From Agarophyton chilense (Eukaryota; Rhodophyta; Florideophyceae; Gracilariales; Gracilariaceae), in NCBI GenBank assembly GCA_030374765.1, contig JARGXX010000113.1, forward strand, positions 992,001 through 1,056,000: DNA of 64,000 nucleotides. The letters are read 5' to 3'. Below, in pieces: positions 34,335 to 45,606 of the stretch. The notes beneath the pieces are model-generated. The model searched no databases. It worked only from the letters and a program-made list of their open reading frames with translations, and had not been told where the DNA came from. Each line of letters starts with the position of its first letter. Within the stretch, counting starts at the first letter, position 1. The translations under genes were made by a program, and so were the position numbers.

Positions 34335-35812
34335 ATCATCTAGAGTTCTTAGGTTCTCAAATCCTATGAGTGTACTCTCTATAGTTACAGAGGGGAAGGA
34401 CAAACTTCAGACGTCCACTCTCACTGCTAGAAATTAGTAGGCCGTGTAATCCTCAGACGTAAGCCATGAAAACAGAAATCTTCAGTCTAAAACCTTGATA
34501 TCGGTTTTTAAGAGAGAGAAAATGTCTTGCTGTTGGCTTCAGACGATCTCGCAGCGGATTCTACTTCATCTTCTAGATTGGATTTATTCCACCCTTTTTT
34601 CAGTAGGTTCTGTCGTTTCGAAACGGTCGACAGACTCAGGCGCATCTCTTGGTAAGCTTCTGTGCAAGTCATCGTACGAAACAGGCGCTGTGAAGAGAGA
34701 AGAGAGACAGGTAAGATGAAGCATGTGAATCTGCAAAAAGTTTTGTGGCTCTGCACTGCAGGTCGATCGACTCCCAACTTTAAAGTCCATGTTCATCTGA
34801 AACTAGTATCAATCAACGAGCGTTTCCTTTTAAACTCTTGGATCAACAAAAGCTCTATCACTTGCCTGTACGCTGCTTTGCTCAAGAAGTTTTGCAGGGT
34901 TCAGTCCCTTTGTTCAAACCTTTCTGGACTTGAGCATTTCATGTCATCTGGCCCTGACTTCATTTGGGGAAGACAATTCTTGAAGATTCAACGCTCTGGA
35001 GACCGGCAACGTAACAACTGCCTCATGTCATTGTGTTATGGGTTGCCGACTTATACTTTCTATTGCAAGTACGGAAGGCCCTTTTTGCCGGCGAAGAAAA
35101 GAGTATAAGCCTTAGTGTCAAACTAAGAGGTGCCGCGTCATGGCGGCCGTTTGGCTCCAAAGAGTCTAGAGGAGTTCAGGTCAGCCATATCTCTGCTGAT
35201 AGAGCCATAGAATTCATCAAGCTGTCTGTTTGCATCACATCATGACCAGAATTCAGACAGTCCCAGCAAGGTTCTTAGCGTGGGTTTCCATCATTATTTG
35301 ATGGAACTTAAATTATATCCCAGCCTAGCTTGTGTCTGAGGGGATACCAACCCCTTTAAGGACATAGTAAGCGTACAAGTGAGAATACTGGACCACGGAA
35401 CGATCACAAACATACTTCGTGGATGCATTTGGTTGAGCCTCAGCTGCTTTTCAGAGTAGGAAGGTCCCTTTTTTTCTATGACAGCAGCATGTGATTGTCA
35501 TCAACCCTGTGCGTCGCCCGTCCTCCCCGTTTTGCTCTTCGAAGGCACACACTCTTTTACATATTCGGATTGCGCTGCTCCAATGAGGAAGCTGGCATTG
35601 TGGTGTTTTCTTTGGCACTGTTTATGGAAACGATGTTCTCTACATAAGAGGCGGCTTCTTCGATCTTCACACCGGAAGAGAACGGTCTGTCTTCCTAAAC
35701 TCTCTTTGTTTCGGCTGCGCGCTAAGCCCGTTATCTTGGAAGCAACTTCGGAAGAACTCTTTGTTATTTTCTCCCACTTACGTCACACTATCCCACACAA
35801 TACCCAGGCGTA
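34335..35812. other. T interior, no gene recognised
   Basis: Overlapping frames of up to about 150 codons occur (34662-35108 and 35033-35245, plus strand), but their composition and mutual overlap do not support a gene. The last 300 bp precede the zinc-finger remnant and may be its former upstream region. Confidence 0.4.
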
Positions 35813-37021
35813 ATGAGCTCTCAACCGAAGCTGAACATAAAATGTCTTTTAAACCCGGTTGAGGACGACAGTCTTGTTTCTCCGGTTACACCTGCTACCG
35901 TGGACAATGAATCTGGTGCTAGGGGAAACGAGTTCGGGAACAAGCGCCGAGGCATTGGAGATCTGCAAGTTAGTGCCCTCATGAACGAAAAGGACGACGA
36001 AACTCTGGCACCTTACTGCGTGGAGTACCAACCTTTCGTCGGAACAGAGCCATTGACTCCAGGTAAGCCCATGTTTCCGTTAATACTCTACCAAATGTCG
36101 GATTTTGTGATGGCATTTGGGGACCGATCAATGACAGGCACCCTGCATTCACTTAAGTAGCTCGGGTTGCCGAATTATATGCATCTAGCAGATCTCGATG
36201 AGGTTTCAAAATGTTGTCAGAAAACACCTGCAGCCAGTCACTAACGCCAGCTCTAAAGGAAAATGAGATTGAGGCAAACGAAAACGATGGGACTATTGCT
36301 TTGAAGGACGGAAAGAACAGGGTCAGAGAATAATCCCTGAAGGGATCGGATCCTCTACCTCGCAAACGCAGAAGAGCGGAACTTGATGTGCTCATTACGA
36401 CACAACTGGATGTAGAAAGCCTTGGTGAAACGCTCGGAGACAGGGAACAGCGTCGAGACGGGGAAACCACTAAGAATGTAGCATCCGACTCTTCTGATAT
36501 GCAAGCACAAGAAGATGTCAAGAAACGGAGTCAGGCTTCTTCGACAAGATCAACCACAAGGAATTCGGGCCCTGGAATCCCTAATGGTTCCAAAGTGTCT
36601 AACCCCGGGAAACACAGATGAGGTCTTCCCAACGGCGATGGAAAGCGTAGGCCATATGTTTGTCCAACCTGCCAAAGGCGATTTCTGCAGCAAAGCGGAA
36701 TTGTGAGCCACTATCGCGTTGTGCATTTGAAGGAAAAGCAATTCGAATGTACTCACAAATGTGGGCCGCGGTTCGGGGCTTGAGGGGACGTCACCAGACA
36801 TGTTAATGCAGTCCACAATAAACTCCGTAATTTCGAGTGCCAAGTGTGTGGGGACGCCTTTGCTACGCCTTTTATAGAAAGAACATCGTAACGAGCCATT
36901 GTAAGAAGATGCACAACGACGTCTTTTGGCGTGAACGAGGCCGATGATTACCTCCACTCTTGTGTACATAATTTCAATAATAAGCGGGATGAGGGAGACA
37001 AAGAAGAGAAGGATCGGAACT
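35813..37021 (+). pseudogene. C2H2 zinc-finger protein gene copy inside T, disrupted
   Basis: It is homologous to the gene at 53205-54468: both start MSS.PKLNI, share SPVTPAT, VSALMNEK and FPLILYQMSDF, and end in the same three fingers. Here the frame has a TAG at 36158, loses phase near 36200-36350, resumes at 36388 (LITTQLDVESLG), has a TGA at 36619 within the finger linker, and then encodes CPTCQRRFLQQSG, the second finger broken by TGA at 36781, and CQVCGDAFA. The third finger is disrupted. It was probably a nuclear DNA- or RNA-binding protein before decay. Confidence 0.85.
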
Positions 37022-37608
37022 AGATCTCGTTACTGTATTGAGATACAGAACAGAGTATTGTAGAATTTAATTCATGCAGGCGCCTGTTCCTAGTAGGAAC
37101 TTCCTACGCCTCAATAGCGTTGCTGTGTGCGCGCTTGGCGCGCATTCCGAGTCCATTTATGGCGCGCCTCTACCTCTTTGCTTTTTCGGGGGCGTGGAGC
37201 CGCCGTCGTACGCGCTGTTCAGTGATCAACGCCTCGCCGAGCGCGTTGCTTTTGTGCTCGCGATCGTCGTGACTCTGTGCGTTGTGGCGGTTGCCCGTTC
37301 GGGCTCTTGCCTCAGTCGTGGCGTACTTTGTAATCGTACATCTTCGAAATCCCACGCTCTGTCGCCCGCTCGCCGTCTGCACCGTTGCGGGTGCTACGCA
37401 AGCGCACGCCGTCATTGCCACACGTAAACCATGTTCCTTCAGCCATTTGCCCCACATCTGCATGTTTGCTGTTTTGTTTTATTGGAAAACGCCACTCATT
37501 TCCGCCGCCTACTCACGGTTTCTCTCCAGCCGCACCATTCTACCATTTCATCCTCATCTACACCATCTGTCATCAGTTCATCGTTATCACAGCCCCTTCG
37601 AAACACAA
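37022..37608. other. T interior, GC-rich, no gene recognised
   Basis: A relatively GC- and CpG-rich stretch at 37080-37430 might be a relic promoter. Open frames on both strands here are mirror images of each other and not convincing. Confidence 0.4.
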
Positions 37609-38295
37609 TCATAGCAGCAAGCTTCGCCTTTCGCGCTGGATGACGTGTTTGGATCTCAGTTGTTGTCGGTGCCGTCTTCGACAAGCTTTTCGTCCGAGCG
37701 GTGTAACGTGGCTGTGCCGCTGGTGTTTCGAACCCTCATCAAGTACTTGCAAAAGCCTGTTGCTGGCGAGCTGTTTGGCCGTGTCTATTCCGCAACGATT
37801 TTCAACCGTCGATACCACCCGTGACGTCAACTTCTCCGCAACAGCAATGGACTTAGGATGAAAACCAAGTTTTGCTATATCATTTCCTTCTTCGATGAGT
37901 AGCACAGTAGCTCCGTTGGGCTCATTGGTAATTGGCATGAGTAGATGATTGTATGTAACAAAGGCTTGTTTATGCATGTGAACTTCGTACATATAATATC
38001 CTTCTTCGGCTGAGAGAGTATCCTTTACGTTTTGGTCTTCGGAAGAACCACTGCTCTCGTTGTCTTCCTCCTGTACCTGTTGCGCCCGCTTGTTTTGCTG
38101 TGTCTTACGTCTTGTGTAGCGCTCACGTCGCTTCGCCAACCGCTTCTCTCGAACTCCAGCCGACTCCAAAGTGCCTCTATTTTGGTATCTTTTTCGCCTG
38201 CGGCTGTTTTCTAACATTCTGTTGTTCCCGCGTTGTCTCCACAATTTTTTTCCGTAGTGCTCCTCTGCAATGTGGTTTTGGTAGACGTGCTACGT
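37609..38295 (-). CDS. Basic hypothetical protein of about 211 residues in T
   Basis: An open minus-strand frame with start MWRQRGNNRMLENSRRRKRY at 38244; it is also open for a few codons upstream. The first 70 residues are strongly basic (KRLAKRRERYTRRKTQQNKR), followed by an acidic-Ser patch (EEDNESSGSSEDQN) and a mixed region with MYEVHMHKQAFVTYNHLL. The arrangement suggests a nucleic-acid or nuclear protein, but no family is recognised. It lies downstream of the transposase on the same strand and might be a C-terminal exon or a separate T gene. Confidence 0.4.
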
Positions 38296-39262
38296 TTGGT
38301 TTGTCTTCCGATAGGAGATGGACGATTTCATCTCTTGCAGGATTTCCACTGGACGATGACTGACGGATGACAAGTTTTCGAGTATTTTTTTGGCACCAGT
38401 ATCTTTTTCAGGGGAAACGCTGTATTTACGGGCATTGATATTTCCCTAAAGGAATCGGACATGGTTTTGACAGAAGTGTAAAACAAGAAGTTAGAGGAAC
38501 AAGTTGAAGATGAATAGGTCCTTGGTTCGTGCCGCAATTAATATGGGACACCATCCATGGCTTGTCACGAGATGCACAAATTCAAATCGAATGCTGGTCC
38601 ACAGATCGGGTTGAAACAAGAGTACACGTGTACAACAGTACATTGACTCGTGGTTTCACGTGTTGCAACTCAAGATTATCAGGGTCCTGAGCCCGCATTT
38701 CTGAGTTCAGTGACACTAAGTGGAAAAGTCTTTCCCATGTTCGGAACCCACGAAAGAAACATGCATCGCTACCGCTGCTGCTGCCGTTACTAGATCTTGT
38801 TCACTCCTGGGTCATCGTTTTGCATTGACTGTTTGCTACATTCCTGTTGGGTTTCAACTGAAGAACATCAAAGTTTCTTTCTTTCGCTATCTTTTTCTTC
38901 ACTACCCTTGCGTCTCTCTCACCTTCATCACCTTTGTTTCAAATTGCTGAAGGCAGTTGGGAGGCAGTTAGATTTTCTTCATTCAAATTGGTTTATTCAG
39001 ACGCCAGCAATGAAATACCTCAACCAAAAGGCCACTCGTTTCTTAACATGTGCTGGGAATTGATTCGAAAGCTATAGTTCTAGAATCGGATTTCGGTGCC
39101 TTCTGGTTCACTGTCGTAATTCTTTCGTTTTCATCTGTCTGGTACGATCGTTCAGTGTTTCTTATCATGTTATAATGACAAACACGAAATAGTGAATCTG
39201 ATGTGCTGGCAGCCGAAAACAAAGAAGAGGATTGAGCAGTGAGAACGAAAGAAAGTCGTCCA
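38296..39262. other. T interior, no gene recognised
   Basis: Roughly 1 kb between the basic ORF and the end of the transposase. A pyrimidine-rich stretch lies near 38870-38940. Possibly intronic or 3' untranslated. Confidence 0.4.
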
Positions 39263-42200
39263 CTATACCCGCACGGCAAGGGCGCCCGGAATTTGGAGGT
39301 CACCGCGGCTTATTCTCTCGTTTCTAACCTTGTCAACAAAATATCGCCTTCCGGATATGTCAAGTACTCCGACAAGGCGCTGAATACATTCACTTGTCGC
39401 AATGGAAACCTCTGAACGCCTTCTATCCCTCTTGTACACAAGATGTAGTTGTTCCTCATGCACACACCCATACTGCCACTTGATCTGAAAAAGAGCTAAC
39501 ATGAGCACTCGCTTCGCATCTTGTCTATTAATTTCGATGCAGGCCTCGAATATCCGTTGTACCTCACCATAGTACAGATCTCTCGTCTTTCGAAGTGATG
39601 TCGTATGGGATACTCCAGAATGAGAATCAGCATCGATCTGTGCTTCGTCAACCCTCAAAAACTCTCCCGCGATGCAATGCTTTTTACGCACTCCACGTGT
39701 GGACTTGCATCGTTTCGTGTACCACCCCTTGGTTTCAATGGAAAATTGTTGATTACTCTTGAAGATTGTGGCCCACTGGTACTGTTTGAGAGAAGTGATT
39801 CTATAGCTTTGGACGCCATTGGAGACGTTCTGCCTCATGAACCTTGATACAGAACTTCTTTTTTCTCCGCATACCTCGCTCTCGATTCCAGTTCCATAAC
39901 ACTCGACCCCTTTACTGGTATAACGTGTACTTTTCCCTTCGCCTGATGATTCAGAGTCCTGATCACTTGTATCGCTCGTGAGCCTCAGAGTTTTCTCTTC
40001 GACGACTCGCGGAGCAAGTCCATTGTTCATAATCTGAAGGGCGAATAGTCTATGGTTCTTATGGAGCAAGTGAGAGTATACATTTCTCTTGGAGGTCATT
40101 GGCCTTCCCATGACCCCAAGAAGTCGCTCGATAAGAAACCGAGATGTCGTTGGAAGAGGACCACACTGTTTCAAATGGTCTGGAAGGTGCAATACTGCAT
40201 GAGTTGTAGGTGTGAAGCAGTTCGCATCTAAAGATTTTCTGTAGAACAAATCGACGAACCTTGCGTACAGCTCCTCCACAACATGCTTTAACTCTTCAAC
40301 TTCACCATCCACTCACTGATATTGGAAGCATATTGATATCAGCCTCTACGTCAGCCTACATATAGTTAATCTTTTCCCCTCAACTCCTTCACGATGCAGA
40401 AATGGAACGAGGTACATTTCTAACTGACGTTTGAAGTCCTCGGCCTTATATCTTTCTATGTCACGGAGAGCCAACGGTGGCCTCCCCCATGAAACAGGAA
40501 TTCCTCCTGAACATCGATCCATGTTACTATCTATCTTGTGGAGTGTGTTCCTTGGTATACAGTAGCTTGGAGTCGTTTCCATCTTCTCATGGCGAGCGTG
40601 AAATCCGCAGAGAAGCTTCAGCAAATGTTTACTCCAGCCCAAGAGTACCAGATGCATCACGTCGTATAGAAAAGAGTACTTGAAGTCCATCGAAAGCTTT
40701 CGAAAACAAGAATCGCGTTTGAAGCCGGTTTTTCGTGCAATTTACTTCATTTCAGCAGCAGCATCATCGCCGAGTCGTTTGAGCTTGCCCCACGTGGAAA
40801 TGATATCGCGTTCGTTGCGAGCCGAGCCACATTCGATGTTGATAATGTCCCCAACTTTGTAGAAAATGTTACGCCCTTTCCTCTTTTCCAACACAGCTTT
40901 CACAAGGCCAGATGAAATACGAGGAACAACGTAAGAGCTGTTACACTCGGGTATGTACGTCTTTTGCTTGAGGCAGAATCTACAAAACACTGTACCGGTG
41001 TGTCCAACGTACCCCAGCAGTTTTGAAGCTGCAGGCCAGTCAGCCGTGAAGAAAAGTACGTGTGCTCGGACAAGTCGGATACGCCTATCATGGCAGACAA
41101 CCTGGACCCCTTTCTGTAGCAGGCGAAAGTCTTTCACAATTTCAGACATGAATGTGTCAAAGTACTAGGATACATGAGAGCCAGGTACAACGGCGAGGAT
41201 GAGGGTGTTATTTGCTCTCGATCGTTCCTCTATGCTGAAGTTCAATACTGTGCAAAAGAGGGGCCAAGAAGATATTGGTTGCCCCTTTCTGTTCTTTGCG
41301 CACTCAAAACCATCTGTGGAGAATGTGAGAAACACATGCAGCACATCTGATTCTTCATCCCACTGCTGCATGCAACTGGAGAATTTTCTTTGAAACATAT
41401 TACCATGATGGAAATCTTGGTCCTCGGCAACATTTATTGATTCCATGCAAGCATCTTTGGCTCGCTTGCATCCTCCAACAAGTTCTTGGAACGAGTCACG
41501 AACTCGGCATAGTGCCTTGATTGAAACGGTCGGTCTCATGTACCAGAACTTTGCACTTCCACTTCCTTTGATAGTATTACCACAGGCAGGACATTTAACT
41601 GTGTTTCTCAGCCTGCCGGCGGAAGCAGTATGACCCTCCCTGCACATCTGCACATATGATTCCGTGGCGAGGGAATTGCGAACAGCGAACGAAAGCATTA
41701 TACTGTATGAAACCATGGCGTTGATTGGGGCAACAGTGAGAAGCTTTTCTAATGTTCTCTGAGATATACCTGACAGTTCAGCAGTATAGAGAAAGGCTCC
41801 AAGCCTTCTGAACTCATCAGCGCTTTGTACACCGGTATTCCTCGTTTCAAAACCAACAATGGCATCTGAGGAAAGGGAAAGTTGGGAAGCCTGATGAGGG
41901 TCAGAATCTTCGGCACTTCTGGACATTTGGCCATCATCGGATTCATAGAAGCCAGAGCTCTGTCTGTCTATATCGAAAGAATACGCATCCAAAGGACTGA
42001 TAGCGCCAGGTTGCAACAACGAAAGTTGCGCATCCTCATTTTCCGCATCCACGGGAAAATTATGGAAACTGTTTTGAGGATTCACGATGGGCACATGAAG
42101 GGGTGAATCTTCCTCTCTACCAAGATCAAATCCCCTCACATCGGAGCTCTCCTCCATTTCGCTCAAATCTTTCTGCGTTTGAAGTGGAGAAATAGATTGC

Positions 42201-42397
42201 TCATCATTCAGCAATTTCTGCTCGGGCTCGAGCTCCCATCTGCACCTTCTTTTTCTGTAAGGGGCTTGCTCGGGAAGCCTCGTATATTGTTCGGAGCTTT
42301 CTTGAGAGACGGGTGCTGGGGGTTCCCATCGTTTGCCACGCATTTGCCATCTCCCCTTACGCTTTCTAGATTGAAAGAAGGACGTGGACATGTCCAT
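39263..42397 (-). pseudogene. EnSpm/Plavaka-like transposase of T
   Basis: A single frame of 1045 codons, without any frameshift, interrupted by three stops (41165, 40742, 40346). Start MDMSTSFFQSRKRKGRWQM. The N-terminal third is acidic. A Cys cluster (CPACGNTIKGSG near residue 270) precedes the DDE core. The first Asp is at residue ~362 (FSTDGFECAKNRKGQPISSW, then PGSHVS), the second at ~579 (SFLYDVMHLVLLGWSKHLL), and a candidate Glu at ~757 (FLIERLLGVM) after THAVLHLPDHLKQCGPL. The zinc-like CRFCLKQK lies between. The pattern matches tnp2/Plavaka-type transposases of the CACTA superfamily. The C-terminal part is novel to me. Confidence 0.82.
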
Positions 42398-43035
42398 TCT
42401 GGAGCTGCAGAGAAGGATATTGTGAGAAGGAGGAACTCAGTATTGAACGATGATGCTAAAACGAGGTAGCCGCGTTATCATGGAGTTCAGAATTTGAATA
42501 TTGATGGCTAACGCAGATCCAGCATATATTCCTAGCTCCCTCTACCTCTCCGGGCAGGTTCAAGGGTCAAAGTTTATCAAATTTGTGGCCAAATGTAGAA
42601 AGGGCATTTTGTGACCAACTTTTTGTCAAATGGAGAATGTTCAACCGAAAGCTTGCTGGCGCTTTCGTTTGAAATCCGCTTGTTTTCTTTCGATGCGACT
42701 TCCATATAAGTTCCCCCTCAAACATTTCTTCGAGCTTCACCTCCAGTGTCTTCCCCTTCCAGGCTCCATTTCATCCCTTCTGTCTCTTTCCCGTCGCTCC
42801 GGTCCACATCCAAGTCCCCATCTCGTTCATTTTCGTTCCCGTGCACCGCGTACCGTATTCGTTCTTTCGACTTCTTCGAACGAAAGCGACGGCAGCGTAC
42901 CAACGTACGGTTAACGCATTGTAAGTACTGCCTAGTTCACGTTTACACTGATGAGAGTGCTTCATCTTCTGCTAACTTTCATGCATATATTTTGTTTGCT
43001 CTGCGTTTTCAAAGACTTAGGGTTGTTCATGCATC
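42398..43035. promoter_or_regulatory. Intergenic region between the divergent T genes
   Basis: This 640-bp stretch separates the starts of the minus-strand transposase and the plus-strand second ORF, so it should hold promoters for both. No clear TATA pair or repeated element is seen. Confidence 0.35.
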
Positions 43036-44415
43036 ATGGGGTCTCGAGTTCTTAACCCAGTCACTGCAGATTGCAATCAGTCGTCGATGCAGCAGGAAAG
43101 CATCATCGACAGCCGGTCGGGGGGTCATATAGTTCTCCCGAACACTATCGGCATTCCAACAGCGGCCTATAAACGGAGAATGAAGGAATCAGATAGGCCT
43201 GGCGTTCCCACCGGCACCGTTCTGTCAGCGCGCTTAGTTTTTAACCGTCTGTACCTGGAGCAGATGGGAACTTCGGCTCCATCGAATGAAAACTATCCTG
43301 TGTAGGCAGAGATGGCAAACGCAGTCAAGGACCTCATCAGGCAGTTTCCGTATCAGAGGATGTCATTAGGGCGCGGAGAAAGGACATTCACTTCTGTGAA
43401 AATCGAGTATGCCACTCAACTGACGCATCTCAAGCGGAAGATTGTGGATGCATTTCAAGTTCTCGGAGCGGCTCAGAACTTCTGACTGGCGATGGAGTTT
43501 ATCAAGGAATCCACGCAACGCGATAAGAAGGCTTTGATCGAAGCTTCGAAAAAGGCAGACAGGAGACGTTTATTGTCCACTGATCTTGGCGGAATCCAGA
43601 ACGACTTGAGTGCATATGCACCTGAGCAGAACGGCCCCAATCCCGTTGTGTCTCCCGTTGTGTCTCCCGTTCTCTCTATGCATGTCCGGTCAGGGGAGCA
43701 TGTGCAAGGTGGTGCGATGTGAATGAACGACAGGTCTGACGGTGGGAGATGCCGCCCTAGCCAAACTCAACGACGAAACCAGAATCAACGTTCGCGTAAG
43801 CGCACTGCAAGGGGCAATGACAGGTCTGCACAAGTTGGACCTCTTCCAGATGACGATCAAGTACTTCAACGCCACGGCCACTCCGCACTGCATTCAATTA
43901 GTAACGCCGGTTCGTCTGCTAGGTGCTTTTCAAGAGACATTAGTGGCCATCCTCCGCAACCCCATCAACATAGTATTCACAATCAGAGCGGTGAGCCCTA
44001 TCGCAACGAGCAGAACAGTAACCAGTTGCAGGCTGCTGTGACCGAGAGGGCCTCGAACAAGCGCCCATTCAACCAAATTTTCACATTGTCCAACAATTCG
44101 GGTGAATTCGATGATGAGAACAAAGACAAACATGATGAGTATCGCTCTCAAGCGCCACAAAAACAGCAGCGGCAGCGTAAGACAACACGGAAAGGAGTGA
44201 AGGGAAGGACATGCAGAAAAGGCATCTCCAACTCCAGGACCATGCAGAGGCTACATGAAAGCGAAACATCTGAAGATGAGTCTGACTCAACTGTGCTTCA
44301 CGGGGCAGAGGAAACTTGGGTTGCACGCCACAAAGAAGCACGTCAGAGCTCTCGTATTAGGAATTCGAAGGCAGCTGTTTCTCGATTCCGCGCCCCTCGC
44401 TCCATGAAGCCGTGA
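43036..44415 (+). pseudogene. Second ORF of T, divergent from the transposase, unknown function
   Basis: One frame of 460 codons with three stops (TAG 43303, TGA 43483, TGA 43720) and no frameshift. Start MGSRVLNPVTADCNQSSMQQ; the upstream codon series contains a stop at 43018-43020, which fixes the start. The N-terminal half is helical (MANAVKDLIRQFPYQRM, LTHLKRKIVDAFQVLGAAQN). A short VVSP repeat near 43650 follows. The C-terminal third is basic and Gln/Ser-rich (KQQRQRKTTRKGVKGRT). CACTA elements often encode a second DNA-binding protein (TnpA); this may be its counterpart, though no homology is seen. Confidence 0.55.
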
Positions 44416-45221
44416 GAGACTTTGTGATAGTCCTGTCGTGTTGCTAATGACATGTTTCCTATTGTAAGTACATTCGCCTTCATTGATTTATGCGGGCTCT
44501 GCTGGCTAACACCTCGAACTGCTCCAGGTCCCTAACCTTTCGCAAACGATATCATGTTCAAAATTACTCTATTGCGAAGCATATTCAACATAGCGTTTAT
44601 GGTGCTATCGCCAACCACGGAGTACGTACAGTGAGTTCCTCCCGTTTGCAACCATGATTAGAACCTCATACGCCTCACCAGACTAACCAACTATCGTTCT
44701 TTTGATTTCAATGTGTCAGGACACCCGATTAACTTTGTGTTACCATGAAGTTCGTATGTATCACCATAGATTGGGCGAACGGTACGATTTGAAATCTGGA
44801 TGAGGCGGTTCTTGGTGTACGAAATGGTTGTAGTTGTTCATTGCTTGACTTGCATCAAGTGTGAGTTCTAGATGCGATACAGTTTTGATCATACAAAGTA
44901 GTTTTTTCGTCTAAGTAAGTCTAAGTGAGGGAAATTCCATCTTTGTATGGGAGAGCTTGGAGACTATCATCTTCATAAGAAGTGGGACTGGAGAAGGCCC
45001 CTTTCGGTGGATTTTACGAGTAAACTATGTCCAGAACTAGAACCTAAATGGTGTGAAATATGTGTTGTATTGGAGAGTTAATGGACCTGATAAGGTCACA
45101 ATTCGGTGTTCTATCTGTCCGAAACTGAAAGAAACAAGCGTCCATATCCAACAATCATCTGTCTTGATTGTGGAGAAGGGTTCTTATTTCGAACCAGATC
45201 GGAACTGAGAATGGACACATG
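44416..45221. other. Right subterminal region of T
   Basis: About 800 bp without coding potential; a short GTCTAAGTAAGTCTAAGTG duplication lies near 44910. Likely holds 3' processing signals and transposase-binding sites. Confidence 0.4.
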
Positions 45222-45234
45222 CTGCGCACTGGGG
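45222..45234 (-). repeat. Right terminal inverted repeat of T
   Basis: Reads CTGCGCACTGGGG on the plus strand; its reverse complement begins CCCCAGTG like the left end. TSD AG follows at 45235. Confidence 0.8.
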
Positions 45235-45236
45235 AG

Positions 45237-45448
45237 CAGACTATGAATCGTCCTCAGTGTATGTAAAGTGGTACTATCCCTTTAATGTTTATTGGTCTAC
45301 GTGATGCATCGGTAATCCTGGGGGAATTATTTCCCTGAACGAAATCTTGCCAACCCAGTGGGAGTAGCTTAGGATGGACCAAGTTGGGACCAGCGCCTGT
45401 GTCTAATACGGCTGTGGTCACTCGAGAGAGATTGGAATGAAGTCCCAC
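45237..45448 (-). pseudogene. A2 protease, N-terminal half (inverted segment)
   Basis: It reads SNLSRVTTAVLDTGAGPNLV, with the intact retropepsin active site, then ITDASRRPINIKGIVPLYIH before a stop. A1 reads the same region with an extra frameshift. The remaining protease half lies at 28700-29022 on the other side of T. Confidence 0.88.
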
Positions 45449-45606
45449 GGTTACTAGAGCTTTTTAGTTCTCTTTCCCGAGGATACAGACAGGGTCGTTA
45501 CTGTGTTCAAATTGTGGTTCAACCTGAGTTCTCCATGCTGGGTGGTTGGTATTGGGGGGTTAAGAGCTCTTTGGTACATGAATGTCGAATTGGTTGAGGC
45601 AGGGGC

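Larger units (their letters stand above)
29025..45234. mobile_element. 16.2-kb DNA transposon T (EnSpm/Plavaka-like) carrying host gene pieces
   Basis: The two halves of the A2 protease gene are cleanly separated by this segment. Its ends are CCCCAGTGAACAG and, inverted, CCCCAGTGCGCAG: 8 perfect terminal bases, 11 of 13 matching. It is flanked by AG on both sides (29023-29024, 45235-45236); removing it with one AG restores the sequence as in A1. It contains a large transposase gene (39263-42397), a divergent second ORF, and remnants of cellular genes. Composite origin by nested insertions cannot be excluded, but only one insertion scar is seen in A2. Confidence 0.8.

Noticed and set aside
37074-37427. 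118-codon plus frame with a hydrophobic stretch, as a membrane protein gene.
   Set aside because: An equally long frame lies opposite, as expected of GC-rich DNA, and there is no family match.
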